64,000 nt of DNA, taken from assembly GCA_052400665.1 (NCBI GenBank), contig JBQTGK010000004.1; one strand, written 5' to 3'. The position numbers were made by a program, and so were the translations under genes. Source of the DNA: JBQTGK01 sp052400665 (GTDB taxonomy: Bacteria; Bacteroidota; Bacteroidia; Bacteroidales; Marinifilaceae). Shown piece after piece: positions 10,004-18,310 of this stretch. The notes below the pieces were generated by a model. The model worked only from the letters and a program-made list of their open reading frames with translations, did not search any database and was not told where the DNA came from. How positions within the stretch are numbered: the first letter of the stretch is position 1; every line of letters begins with the position of its first letter.

Positions 10004-11602
10004 TTATAGTCTGTTATTTTGTAGCCTACGGCTTTGTAATTCTGTTGTAATCTCATCCATTTTGTTCTGATCCAGAGGATAAATAGTCATGAAAATCGCA
10101 CCAACAAAAGCAATAATTGCCGGCACCCAACTCATGAGCATTTTAATACCAGGAATTGCTCCTTGTATTGCCAGATGATCTTGTCCATTATAGTGAAAAG
10201 CTGCCAATATAAATCCTATGATTGCACCTGCTATGCCCCCACCAAATTTCGTAGCAAAGGAACCAGCAGAGTAAACCAATCCTGTGGCACGTCGTCCATT
10301 TTTAAATTCAGAATAATCAGCAGCATCACCAAGCATGGCAAAAAACAAGGTTGGAAATATGGCTGCAGCGAATTCAGATACAATACCTAAAATAAAAATG
10401 GCACTTATATCGTTGGGGCCACAAAATATAATGGATGCATTTATTAGTCCGGAAAATACTAAGGCATAGATGAAAAGCTTTTTCTTACCTATTTTTTTAC
10501 TTAATGGAGCAGTAAGCATGGCACCAGCAATTGATGCAAACATTAATGCAACCATAAAAGAAGCTGCCAACAGTTGATTGTGCAGGTAATGTGTAAAATA
10601 GATGACTACAATGCCTTGTTTTATGGAATTGTAAATGCTGAATAGTAAACCAATCGTTAATAATACCAGCCATGGTTTATTTTGAATTAAATCTTTAAGA
10701 TCTTTTCGTAAATTACTTTTCTGCGTCTTGGGAGGTTTAACCCTTTCTTTTGTAGTCCAAAAGGTTATGAACATGAACAAGGATAAAAAAGCTGACATTA
10801 AATATATTGAATAGCTATACCCACTTTTTTGATCGATAATAACAATATCTTTTTTTGTAATATTTTTTTCACCCGAAACAATAAATGAATAGGGCTTATT
10901 AGCTTCTACCGAAAAACTTTTATCATGCGTTAGTGTATCTTTGATTCCTTCCCAAGAAAATTTTGCGATTCCATCTTTAGTTTTGATATTAACATTTGCA
11001 ACATCTGCAGGAGCAGAAACAACAACTTGAAATTTATCTTTTAAAAGTTCATTTACTTGAATATCAGGATTGATATTTCCAAAATGTGCAACTAAATAAA
11101 GTAAAGCTCCTTGAACAAGCATTCCACCAGCAAAAGCACCTACCATACGATACGATCCAATACTGGTTCTCTCTTTATCATCTCCAGTCATAACAGCCAT
11201 TAATGCACCATAAGGAATATTATTAGCCGTATAAATGAGTGTAAAGAGAATATAAGTTAGGTAAGCATAAATAATTTTACCTGTTGGACCTAGATTTGGA
11301 GCAGTAAAGAGTAGAGATAAAATGACGCCTAGAGGAATTGCTGTAAACAATATCCAAGGTCTGAATTTTCCATATTTTGTATTGGTGCGATCTCCTGCAA
11401 TGCCAATTAAGACATCACTAACTCCATCAGAGAAGCGGGCTACCAGCATTAACAAACCAACTGCTGCAGGATTGATACCAAAAACATCGGTGTAAAAAAT
11501 AAAAAGAAATGTAGCTACACCTCTCCATGCAATATTAGCTGCGCCATCGCCAAGAGCATAACCTAATTTTTCTTTTATTGATATTTTGTAGGAATTCGAC
11601 AT
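10004..11602 (-). CDS. GPH-family (MFS) disaccharide:cation symporter with periplasmic insert
   Basis: 532 aa inner membrane protein, about 60 residues longer than MelB-type transporters. Family features: EKLGYALGDGAANIAWR at the start, ARFSDGVSDVLIGIAGDRTNTKYGKFRPWIL after TM2 (the Asp-rich cation/sugar segment), NIPYGALMAVMTGD, and AMLGDAADYSEFKNGRRATGLVYSA in the C-half. Between predicted TM5 and TM6 (about residues 172-262) lies a soluble stretch of some 85 residues where GPH members normally have a short periplasmic loop. The gene is 9 bp from the regulator and 54 bp from the GH94 gene, so cellobiose or related beta-glucan disaccharides are the likely cargo. The substrate is inferred from context only. 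Confidence 0.88.
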   Translation of the reverse strand: MSNSYKISIKEKLGYALGDGAANIAWRGVATFLFIFYTDVFGINPAAVGLLMLVARFSDGVSDVLIGIAGDRTNTKYGKFRPWILFTAIPLGVILSLLFTAPNLGPTGKIIYAYLTYILFTLIYTANNIPYGALMAVMTGDDKERTSIGSYRMVGAFAGGMLVQGALLYLVAHFGNINPDIQVNELLKDKFQVVVSAPADVANVNIKTKDGIAKFSWEGIKDTLTHDKSFSVEANKPYSFIVSGEKNITKKDIVIIDQKSGYSYSIYLMSAFLSLFMFITFWTTKERVKPPKTQKSNLRKDLKDLIQNKPWLVLLTIGLLFSIYNSIKQGIVVIYFTHYLHNQLLAASFMVALMFASIAGAMLTAPLSKKIGKKKLFIYALVFSGLINASIIFCGPNDISAIFILGIVSEFAAAIFPTLFFAMLGDAADYSEFKNGRRATGLVYSAGSFATKFGGGIAGAIIGFILAAFHYNGQDHLAIQGAIPGIKMLMSWVPAIIAFVGAIFMTIYPLDQNKMDEITTELQSRRLQNNRL

Positions 11603-11611
11603 TTCTTTTGT

Positions 11612-12355
11612 TTAGACTGTAAAATCAAATAATTCTTTTTTTGTTTTTTCGTAAGCATCTCTGCTAAAAACATAAAGTCGAGCTGGTTTATGAGCTACGC
11701 CTTTTTGTTTTTCGTCGGTGGGAATGAGATATTTCATACGAGCAATTTTCTTTCTAAAATTTCTTTTGTCGAGTTTTGTTCCCAATATTACTTCGTAAAC
11801 ATGTTGCATTTCGGTTAAGCTAAATTTTTCGGGTAATAGCTCAAATCCAATTGGTTCGTGTTTTATTTTGTTTCGTAGTGCTATTAGTGCTTCGTTTAGT
11901 ATTTGATTGTGATCAAAAGCCAGTTCTCCAACTTCAGATAGTGGAACCCATTTTACATTTCTACCTTTCCATTCCAATGTTACTTTTTGGGCAGATAAAA
12001 GAGAGAAAAATCCAATTGATACAATTCGTTTATCTGGATCGCGGCCATCGTGTAATAACCATTTTCTATCGTTTTCTTTTTTTAATCGATCGGGATGTGC
12101 GAATGCTTTAAATTGATTAAGAAAAACATTTTTTAGTCCTGTTAAATCAAATAGTACCCGATATGCAGCTTCGTCGATAGTTTCATCTTCGAACAAGTGA
12201 TTACCTGTTAATGTTAAATCTGTAAAGTCAATTTCTCCTGTTTTTGGATTGGTAAGTGTCCTATCCACAAGAAGAACTTGCAGCTCTTTGTCATTGTATC
12301 CAAAAATGACACAATCGACTGAAATATATTGATTTAATATTCTTTTTGTTGTCAT
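11612..12355 (-). CDS. Nudix-related transcriptional regulator (NrtR/AraR-like), degenerate Nudix box
   Basis: 247 aa. The N-terminal Nudix-fold domain covers about residues 8-150, the C-terminal winged-helix part (FSLTEMQHVYEVILGTKLDKRNFRKKIAR) about 170-245. The Nudix box starting at G51 keeps R66 and the final glycine, but RVLFDL replaces the catalytic REUxEE, so hydrolase activity is probably lost and the domain serves as a ligand sensor, as known for NrtR and Bacteroides AraR. It is the first gene of the minus-strand operon and lies next to two operator-like repeats (12391-12405, 12492-12506). It likely controls its own operon; a sugar or sugar phosphate from beta-glucan is the inferred ligand. 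Confidence 0.85.
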   Translation of the reverse strand: MTTKRILNQYISVDCVIFGYNDKELQVLLVDRTLTNPKTGEIDFTDLTLTGNHLFEDETIDEAAYRVLFDLTGLKNVFLNQFKAFAHPDRLKKENDRKWLLHDGRDPDKRIVSIGFFSLLSAQKVTLEWKGRNVKWVPLSEVGELAFDHNQILNEALIALRNKIKHEPIGFELLPEKFSLTEMQHVYEVILGTKLDKRNFRKKIARMKYLIPTDEKQKGVAHKPARLYVFSRDAYEKTKKELFDFTV

Positions 12356-12390
12356 TAGTATTTTTTGTTGCTAGTGTGTTATTATGAAAC

Positions 12391-12405
12391 GTGTAAAAAC
12401 TACAC
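12391..12405. promoter_or_regulatory. Operator-like inverted repeat upstream of the Nudix regulator
   Basis: GTGTA-N5-TACAC, a perfect 5-bp-arm inverted repeat, 36 bp upstream of the regulator start. The wider string TGTAAAAACTACACTAA recurs with one change at 12492, so the two are probably binding sites for the same protein. The 376-bp gap 12356-12731 holds nothing else I can name apart from the second site and a CACT/AGTG repeat near 12645. Confidence 0.5.
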
Positions 12406-12491
12406 TAACTAATTATGATGCTAATGTAAAATGTTTTTTTTAGAAAGTCAAAAAAGATTTTTGATAATTCGAAAACGTATGCGCAATCAAA

Positions 12492-12506
12492 TTGTAAAAA
12501 GTACAC
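12492..12506. promoter_or_regulatory. Second operator-like repeat
   Basis: TTGTA-N5-TACAC, about 100 bp further upstream than the first copy, followed by the same CACTAA context (ACTAAC in the first, ACTAAG here). Two similar sites at this spacing suit a repressor or activator of the operon that starts at 12355. Confidence 0.45.
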
Positions 12507-12731
12507 TAAGTAGGCCTGTTTTTCTAGCTCTAGAGAATGAGTATGAGAATTAATGATCTTTGCTTAATTAGAATCAATAAAAATAATAAGTATGCTTTGG
12601 AAGGGGATTTTACAAATGAAGGTTTGGAAATAAATTGATCTTACGCACTAAAAAGTGTAGATAATTAGGAGCACAAGTTGGAGTTAGGCAATAAGCTTGT
12701 ATTGTAATAGTTTCGCAATTAAGCTTACTTA

Positions 12732-13601
12732 CTATACTTTTTTAAAATTTGCTCTGTATTCTAGTGGTGAAACTTTGCTTATGCTTTTAAAACATTGATT
12801 AAAATAGGCAATGGAACTAAATCCGCATTCAAAGCCAATTTCGTTAGAGCTTAAATTGGTATTAATCAGGAGTTGCTGAGCAAAATCGATTCTGGTTTCT
12901 TTAACAAATTGGGAAAAGGTTTTGTGAGTTACTTTTTTAAAAAATCGACAAAAGGAACTCACGTTCATTTCGGCTAGTTCCGCAGCTTTTTGCACCTTAA
13001 CATCAGCCATATAATTATTCATTACATATTCGTGAACTTTTTTTATTCTGTTCGATTTGGTCACAAAAAGGCTGTCAAAATAGTCTTTTGATACTATGGG
13101 TTCGTAATGTCCTTTTTGGAATAAATCAAGCACTTTAATAAGATATAGTAAACGATCAATACCTTGATAATTCGGGAAATCGCAAATAAGGTTTAAGATT
13201 TCAATATTTGAATTAGTGGGCGAATATCTTAAACCATATTTAGCTGTGTTTAAAAGGGTTTGGATGGATTTCATTTCTGGTAAACCAGCAAAGCGAGTGC
13301 CAAATATAGAGCGGTCGAATTGTATGTAAACCGATTCGCAATGTTCATTATTATCAGGTTCAAAAAAAGTAGGATCAGAAAACCAGGCATGAGGTAAATT
13401 GCTGCTGATAAGAACTAAATCTCCAACGGCAAATCTACTTGTATTATCACCAACTACTCTTGTGCCGTATCCTTTTGTAATTAGTAGTAGTTCGAATTCG
13501 TTATGATAATGCCACGACCGTTCAAAGTATTTTGCCGAATATGTTCCTACATAAAAAGAATGACCTTTGTTCAATTTTATTTTTTCAATGTTTGGTATCA
13601 T
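12732..13601 (-). CDS. AraC-family transcriptional regulator (cupin sensor plus HTH)
   Basis: About 289 aa from the start chosen here. The N-terminal cupin-like domain (HYHNEFELLLITKGYGTRVVGD, VGDLVLISSNLPHAW) senses a ligand. The C-terminal double-HTH AraC domain covers the last 100 residues (KVQKAAELAEMNVSSFCRFFK and FECGFSSIAYFNQCFKSISKVSPLEYR). The frame opens at 13637, but a TATATTTG promoter-like box overlaps that ATG, so Met at 13601 (MIPNIEKIKL) is more likely. It is divergent from the galactokinase/methyltransferase operon with about 180 bp between, and lies upstream of the beta-glucan operon on the same strand. It may control either; the inducer is unknown. Confidence 0.9.
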   Translation of the reverse strand: MIPNIEKIKLNKGHSFYVGTYSAKYFERSWHYHNEFELLLITKGYGTRVVGDNTSRFAVGDLVLISSNLPHAWFSDPTFFEPDNNEHCESVYIQFDRSIFGTRFAGLPEMKSIQTLLNTAKYGLRYSPTNSNIEILNLICDFPNYQGIDRLLYLIKVLDLFQKGHYEPIVSKDYFDSLFVTKSNRIKKVHEYVMNNYMADVKVQKAAELAEMNVSSFCRFFKKVTHKTFSQFVKETRIDFAQQLLINTNLSSNEIGFECGFSSIAYFNQCFKSISKVSPLEYRANFKKV

Positions 13602-13634
13602 GTTAAGTGTATTTACCCTGTATGGCTTTGTATG

Positions 13635-13642
13635 CAAATATA
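13635..13642 (-). promoter_or_regulatory. Promoter -7 box for the AraC gene
   Basis: On the minus strand this reads TATATTTG, matching the Bacteroidota -7 consensus TAnnTTTG. A matching -33 TTG at the usual distance was not seen. It places transcription start near 13628 and therefore argues for the downstream ATG at 13601. Confidence 0.4.
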
Positions 13643-13783
13643 ACTAAATACTTAGCAATTATTAGAAAAATATTGCAATCGATATAATTTAATATTGTAC
13701 CAATAAAAATCCATAAGGCCATTTTAATTTTTAGATCAATTATTATTGACCTTATAAAAACAAACTAATTAAAAACCCAAATA

Positions 13784-14941
13784 ATGAATTGTGATTTACA
13801 AAGTAAGTTTAATGAACTTTATCAGGCAAAACCTAAATTTTTAGCTTATTCCCCAGGACGAGTGGACTTAATGGGAAGTCATACCGATTATAATCATGGT
13901 TATGTAGTAACCATGCCAATTAATTTGGAAATAGAATGTGCTTTTACACCCAATGATACAGGAGTTGTCGATTTGTATTCGTGTGATTTTAATACAACAA
14001 TTAAAATTGATACCAAAACCGGAGAAATGATTGAAGGGGATGATTGGGGAAAATATGTAAGTGCAGTAGCAAAAGTTCTGATTGATGAAGGACATAAGCT
14101 GAAATCTTTTACAGGAGCATTTTGTAGTACGATACCTGTAGGTTCGGGCTTATCGAGTTCTGCCGCTTTAGAAGCAACAATGATGGCAATTTTGGCGCAG
14201 GTTTCAGGTTTTGAGCTAGATAAGAAAACAATGGCTTTATTGAGTCAACGTGCCGAGAATGTTTATGTAGGTGTTAATTGTGGAATTTTAGATCAGTATT
14301 CGGTAATTTTTGGGGAGCGTCATAAAGCTATTAAATTAGATTGTCGTGAGTTATCGCACATTCAGGTTGCATGGCCAAAAGATTTAATGGTAGCTATTTG
14401 TAATACTAATAAGCCACGAACTTTGCATGGTTCGGAATACGACGATAGAAGAGCGCAATGCGAAGAAGCTGTGTGTGAATTTGCTAAAATTGACAGTAAA
14501 ATTACTCACTTACGCGATGTAAGTATTGAGTTTTTCCACGAGCATAAAGATAAACTATCAGAAGGAGCAGCTAAACGTGCTCAGTTTATTATTGAAGAAA
14601 ATAATCGTACTCACGAATTGGAAGAAGCTCTTACAAATGCAGATTATCCTTTATTGAAAGATGTTTTTAATCGTTCTTTCGAAGGAGCCAGAGATTTATT
14701 TGAAATTGCAAATGATGCCATGGAGCAGATGTATAAAGCAATGTCAACAGCTCCGGGTGTAGTTGCTTCGCGTCAGGCAGGTGCTGGATTTGGAGGTTGT
14801 ATGGTATCGCTTATCTACAAAGATAAATTAGAAGAGTTTAAAAAAGGAGTATCCGATACTTATAAGGAATTAACAGGAATAGAGTGTGAGATTTATGGTG
14901 TTAAAACAGCAAAGGGAACTCATATTGAATCTGCAGAATAA
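13784..14941 (+). CDS. galK: Galactokinase-like GHMP sugar kinase (altered sugar-binding motif)
   Basis: 385 aa, the usual galactokinase length, cytoplasmic. GHMP motif 1 is GRVDLMGSHTDYNHG (residues 25-39), motif 2 PVGSGLSSSAALE binds ATP phosphates, and motif 3 GAGFGGCMVSL is near the C-terminus. R26 and the catalytic Asp in NCGILDQY (D170) are kept. True galactokinases have GEHTDY; here the sugar-contacting Glu is Ser32. It therefore probably phosphorylates C1 of galactose or a related sugar, but specificity may be changed. It is the first gene of the corrinoid methyltransferase operon, 23 bp before the UroD-like gene, an unusual partner for galK, and there are no galT, galE or galM genes nearby. 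A modified (for example methylated) sugar is a possible substrate by inference. Confidence 0.82.
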   Translation: MNCDLQSKFNELYQAKPKFLAYSPGRVDLMGSHTDYNHGYVVTMPINLEIECAFTPNDTGVVDLYSCDFNTTIKIDTKTGEMIEGDDWGKYVSAVAKVLIDEGHKLKSFTGAFCSTIPVGSGLSSSAALEATMMAILAQVSGFELDKKTMALLSQRAENVYVGVNCGILDQYSVIFGERHKAIKLDCRELSHIQVAWPKDLMVAICNTNKPRTLHGSEYDDRRAQCEEAVCEFAKIDSKITHLRDVSIEFFHEHKDKLSEGAAKRAQFIIEENNRTHELEEALTNADYPLLKDVFNRSFEGARDLFEIANDAMEQMYKAMSTAPGVVASRQAGAGFGGCMVSLIYKDKLEEFKKGVSDTYKELTGIECEIYGVKTAKGTHIESAE

Positions 14942-14964
14942 TAAAAATATAATAAATCAATAAT

Positions 14965-15978
14965 ATGACTAAGAAGGAAGTTATTAAAATGGTATTGGAT
15001 GGCAAGAAACCTCCTTATGTACCTTGGGATTGTAAATTTACCATAGAAGCACTTGAAAAAATGAAAAAGCACTATGGTGAGGATGTTGATGTAGAAAAGC
15101 TGGTTGATAATCATTTTATAAAGCTTGGTCAGTCTAGTGGTTTTAAGATTGATATTGGTAAGGATAGAAAGAAAGATATTTTTGGAACTATCTGGAATAT
15201 GAGTCTTGAAAAAGATATTGGGAATGTTGAAGGTCTTGTTCTTCCGGAGCCAACGCTTGAAGGGTATGAATTTCCCGATCCTGAAAATCCAATTTTATAT
15301 GCGGGTATTGAAGAAAAAATAGCTGCCAATAAAGACAAATTTGTTTTGTATAGTATTGGATTTAGCTTATTTGAGCGCTATTGGTGTCTTCGTGGCATGG
15401 AAAATGCTTTTATGGATTTTATGATGTATCCTGATTTTGTGAAAGATTTAATGCGCAAAATCGCTGATTTTAATATTGCTGTAATTAAAAATGTTTGCGA
15501 GCGCTATCCCGAGGTTGATGGTATCTATTTTGGAGATGATTGGGGTTCGCAAAAGAAACTGTTAATGGGCAAAGAGGTTTGGATGGAATTTATTTATCCC
15601 GAATTAAAACGAATGTATGCTAATACCAAGTCTTATGGAAAGTACCAGTTAATTCACTCTTGTGGCGATATTGCTGAGATTATTCCTGAGCTTATCGAAG
15701 CTGGTGTTGATAGTATCAATCCATTTCAGCCCGAAGTTCTCGATGTAGACGAATTACTCTCTACCTACAGAGGAAAGGTAACATTTCATGGAGGACTTTC
15801 AACTCAAAAAACTTTGCCTTATGGCAGTGTTGAAGATGTTGTAAAAGAAACAAAACACCTACTCGATTTAGGAAAAGAAGGAAGTTATATCTTTTGTCCT
15901 TCGCATGCAACAGAAGGAGATACTCCGATCGAAAATATTGTTGCATTTATTGATTTGATACTCGCACAAAAGCGATAA
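14965..15978 (+). CDS. UroD-fold corrinoid methyltransferase (substrate-side candidate)
   Basis: 337 aa, UroD/MtaA superfamily TIM barrel. It does not look like true uroporphyrinogen decarboxylase. IHSCGDIAEIIPELIEAGVD contains H231-x-C233 and SYIFCPSH contains C311, the His-x-Cys...Cys pattern that binds zinc in MtaA/MtbA/MtvB-type methyltransferases. VDGIYFGDDWGSQ and FHGGLSTQKTLPYG match a clade often called uroporphyrinogen decarboxylase family protein. It is followed by a corrinoid protein, a second methyltransferase and a RACo, so it is likely the enzyme that moves a methyl group from a substrate to the corrinoid protein. The methyl donor cannot be told from sequence; the roles of the two methyltransferases could be swapped. 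Confidence 0.8.
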   Translation: MTKKEVIKMVLDGKKPPYVPWDCKFTIEALEKMKKHYGEDVDVEKLVDNHFIKLGQSSGFKIDIGKDRKKDIFGTIWNMSLEKDIGNVEGLVLPEPTLEGYEFPDPENPILYAGIEEKIAANKDKFVLYSIGFSLFERYWCLRGMENAFMDFMMYPDFVKDLMRKIADFNIAVIKNVCERYPEVDGIYFGDDWGSQKKLLMGKEVWMEFIYPELKRMYANTKSYGKYQLIHSCGDIAEIIPELIEAGVDSINPFQPEVLDVDELLSTYRGKVTFHGGLSTQKTLPYGSVEDVVKETKHLLDLGKEGSYIFCPSHATEGDTPIENIVAFIDLILAQKR

Positions 15979-16140
15979 TAACGTAAATATATCAAATGTA
16001 TGTTCTTAATAGACCGAAAATAAACACATAGTAAAATAATAGATCGGTTTTGTTTAAAAAGAGGGCATAATTGTATGAAGTAATGAATTGTATTGGAAGT
16101 ACTTTTACAAAAGTATTTGAGTCAACTAAATAAAAGGAAA

Positions 16141-16809
16141 ATGGAAGAGTTATTTGAACAACTAGCATATTGTATTGAATTTGGTAAAATTAATAAGCAA
16201 TCCCCTTATCCTCCTACTATGAAAGATCAGGAAGGTGCCGATGAAATTACTTTGCAACTACTTAATAAAGAAGTATCTGCAGATGATATTCTTCAAAAAG
16301 CCCTTATTGTTGGGATGGAAAAAGTAGGAATTAAATTTCGTGAAAATAAAGTGTTTGTGCCACAGGTTTTAATGTCGGCTAAAGCTATGGATGCCGCAAT
16401 GGTTCATTTAAAACCACATTTTGCCAACAATCCGGGAACGCAAAAAGGAACTTTTATTATTGGTACTGTAGAGGGAGATTTACATGATATAGGTAAGAAT
16501 CTTGTTGCTATGATGGTAGAAGGAAATGGTTACGAGGTTATTGATCTTGGAACAGATGTGAAGGCCGAAACGTTTATTGAGGCAGCAGAAAAAAATCCGG
16601 GAGCAGTGCTTGGTTTGTCTGCTTTGCTAACGACTACCATGAATAATATGGAAAAAATTACGTTAGCAATAAAAGATCATAATAAAAGCATTACGGTTTG
16701 TGTAGGTGGTGCTCCTGTTAATCAGGAATTTTGTGAAAGAATTGGTGCAGATAATTACAGTGCAGATCCTCAGGGGACAGTTGAGTTTTTAAATAGAACG
16801 GTAGCGTAA
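16141..16809 (+). CDS. Corrinoid (B12-binding) methyl carrier protein, MtaC/MtvC-like
   Basis: 222 aa from ATG 16141, which is preceded by AAAAGGAAA as ribosome site; the frame is open to a TTG at 16093, but the shorter form has the usual length. The N-terminal helical cap domain (LLNKEVSADDILQKALIVGMEKVG, FVPQVLMSAKAMDAAM) precedes the Rossmann B12 domain. The cobalt-ligand motif DxHxxG is EGDLHDIGKNLV; SxL (GLSALLTTT) and GG (VGGAPVN) complete the B12 signature. It carries the methyl group on Co between the two UroD-fold methyltransferases encoded on either side. The 162-bp gap before it holds no promoter I can recognise and no cobalamin riboswitch. Confidence 0.93.
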   Translation: MEELFEQLAYCIEFGKINKQSPYPPTMKDQEGADEITLQLLNKEVSADDILQKALIVGMEKVGIKFRENKVFVPQVLMSAKAMDAAMVHLKPHFANNPGTQKGTFIIGTVEGDLHDIGKNLVAMMVEGNGYEVIDLGTDVKAETFIEAAEKNPGAVLGLSALLTTTMNNMEKITLAIKDHNKSITVCVGGAPVNQEFCERIGADNYSADPQGTVEFLNRTVA

Positions 16810-16847
16810 TTGATCTAATAAAAGTTGAAATTGATAAGGATACTACT

Positions 16848-18203
16848 ATGAAAGGTTTAGAATTAATAAAAAAAGCAATGCGTCTCGAAGAGGTGGAGCG
16901 TATTCCATGGGTTCCCTTTGTAGGAGCACATGCAGGCGAATTGCTTAATATGACAGCAACTGAATATTTAAAATCAGCCGATAATATTGTTAATGGTGTT
17001 AATAAAGCGATTGAACTATACAATCCTGATGGGATTCCAGTTGCTTTCGATCTGCAAGTAGAAGCCGAAGCTTTGGGTTGTAAATTAGCTTGGGCCGATG
17101 ATAATCCACCTGCAGTAATTTCGCATCCATTAAAAGAGGGTGTAAAGCTTGAAGAAATGAAAGTGCCATGTTCTTGTAAAGCACGAATTCCAATGCTTAT
17201 GGAGGCAACTCAGCGATTGCGTGAGCAGCATCCCGATTTGGCTCTTTATGGACTTATTACCGGACCATTTACATTGGCTCTTCACTTACTGGGTACCGAT
17301 ATCTTTATGGATATGATGATGAACCCGGACGGAACTCACAAGCTAATGCGTTTTGCAACTGATGTTGCCAAAATGATGGCAGGAAATTATATAGAAGCTG
17401 GAGCTGATGTGATAGCCATTGTTGATCCTATGACCAGTCAGATTGATCCGATGAGTTTTGAAACATTTGTAAAGCCTTACGTGACAGAGATTAACGATTA
17501 TATTCGTGAGGCAGATGCACTTAGCTCATTTTTTGTATGTGGTAACGCGCAACAAAATATTGAGGTGATGTGTCAGACTAAGCCTGATAATATTTCTATC
17601 GATGAAAATATACCTTTGGATTATGTTCGCGATATGGCCTTAAAGCATAATGTAAGTTTTGGAGGTAATATGAAACTTACCGTTGTATTGTTAATGGGAG
17701 ATGAGGATGCTTCGCGTCGTGATGCTCTAGAGTGCATGGATATTGGCGGTAAAAAAGGATTTATTTTAGCTCCAGGTTGCGATTTGGCTATGGCTACACC
17801 GGTTAAGAATCTTCAGGCTGTAGGCGAATTAGTGAATGATGAAGTCCTGCAAGGGGAATTACGTGCTTCGGAAGCTACAAATGTTGAAATTGAAGAACTC
17901 GATTTATCGACTCACTGGAGCAAAGACAAAGTGGTGATTGATGTAGTGACTTTAGATTCTTCATCTTGTGCACCCTGTCAGTACATGTACAATGCCGTGG
18001 TTCGTGCATCGGAGAAGTTTGGCGATAAAGTAATTTTTAAAGAGCACAGCATAAAAGAAAAAGAAGGCGTTCAAATGATGGCAACCTTAGGTGTACGTGC
18101 AATTCCAACAATTGTAATAGACGGTAATGTTGAATTTGCATCACAAATACCACCACTTAGTGATATTGAAGCTAAAATAGAAGAATATTTAGCTAAGAAA
18201 TAA
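16848..18203 (+). CDS. MtaA/CmuA-like methyltransferase fused to thioredoxin-like domain
   Basis: 451 aa. Residues 1 to about 345 form an MtaA-type UroD-fold methyltransferase (MKGLELIKKAMRLEEVERIPWVPF; ADVIAIVDPMTSQIDP; ILAPGCDLAMATP). Two zinc-ligand cysteines are conserved by position (C231 in FVCG, C311 in APGC), but the His expected two residues before C231 is Phe229. Residues about 360-451 form a separate thioredoxin-like fold with active-site C374-A-P-C377 and cis-Pro loop IPTIVIDG. MtaA proteins are normally about 340 aa and lack this tail. It probably takes the methyl group from the corrinoid protein to an acceptor; the fused dithiol may be acceptor, zinc ligand donor or redox switch. 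RBS-like AAGGATA precedes the ATG; the gene lies 38 bp after the corrinoid gene. Confidence 0.82.
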   Translation: MKGLELIKKAMRLEEVERIPWVPFVGAHAGELLNMTATEYLKSADNIVNGVNKAIELYNPDGIPVAFDLQVEAEALGCKLAWADDNPPAVISHPLKEGVKLEEMKVPCSCKARIPMLMEATQRLREQHPDLALYGLITGPFTLALHLLGTDIFMDMMMNPDGTHKLMRFATDVAKMMAGNYIEAGADVIAIVDPMTSQIDPMSFETFVKPYVTEINDYIREADALSSFFVCGNAQQNIEVMCQTKPDNISIDENIPLDYVRDMALKHNVSFGGNMKLTVVLLMGDEDASRRDALECMDIGGKKGFILAPGCDLAMATPVKNLQAVGELVNDEVLQGELRASEATNVEIEELDLSTHWSKDKVVIDVVTLDSSSCAPCQYMYNAVVRASEKFGDKVIFKEHSIKEKEGVQMMATLGVRAIPTIVIDGNVEFASQIPPLSDIEAKIEEYLAKK

Positions 18204-18229
18204 TATAAGTAAGATATTAGTGATAGGGA

Positions 18230-18277
18230 CACGAAGTACGCAAGAGTTAGTTGATAGTTTTTTGTGAGCTTCGTGTT
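18230..18277 (+). repeat. Inverted repeat in the MtaA-CobW gap
   Basis: ACACGAAG and CTTCGTGT, 8-bp perfect arms 32 bases apart, followed by TTTGTTTG. It could be a weak terminator or processing hairpin inside the operon, or a piece of a dispersed intergenic repeat. Confidence 0.35.
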
Positions 18278-18310
18278 TTGTTTGATAATAGTAATTTTGC
18301 AATTAATAAT

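Noticed and set aside
15979..16140. Cobalamin riboswitch upstream of the corrinoid genes
   Set aside because: I looked for the B12-box type conserved core here and upstream of 13784 and saw none.
18230..18277. Riboswitch or promoter before cobW
   Set aside because: Only a simple 8-bp inverted repeat is present; nothing more complex could be supported.
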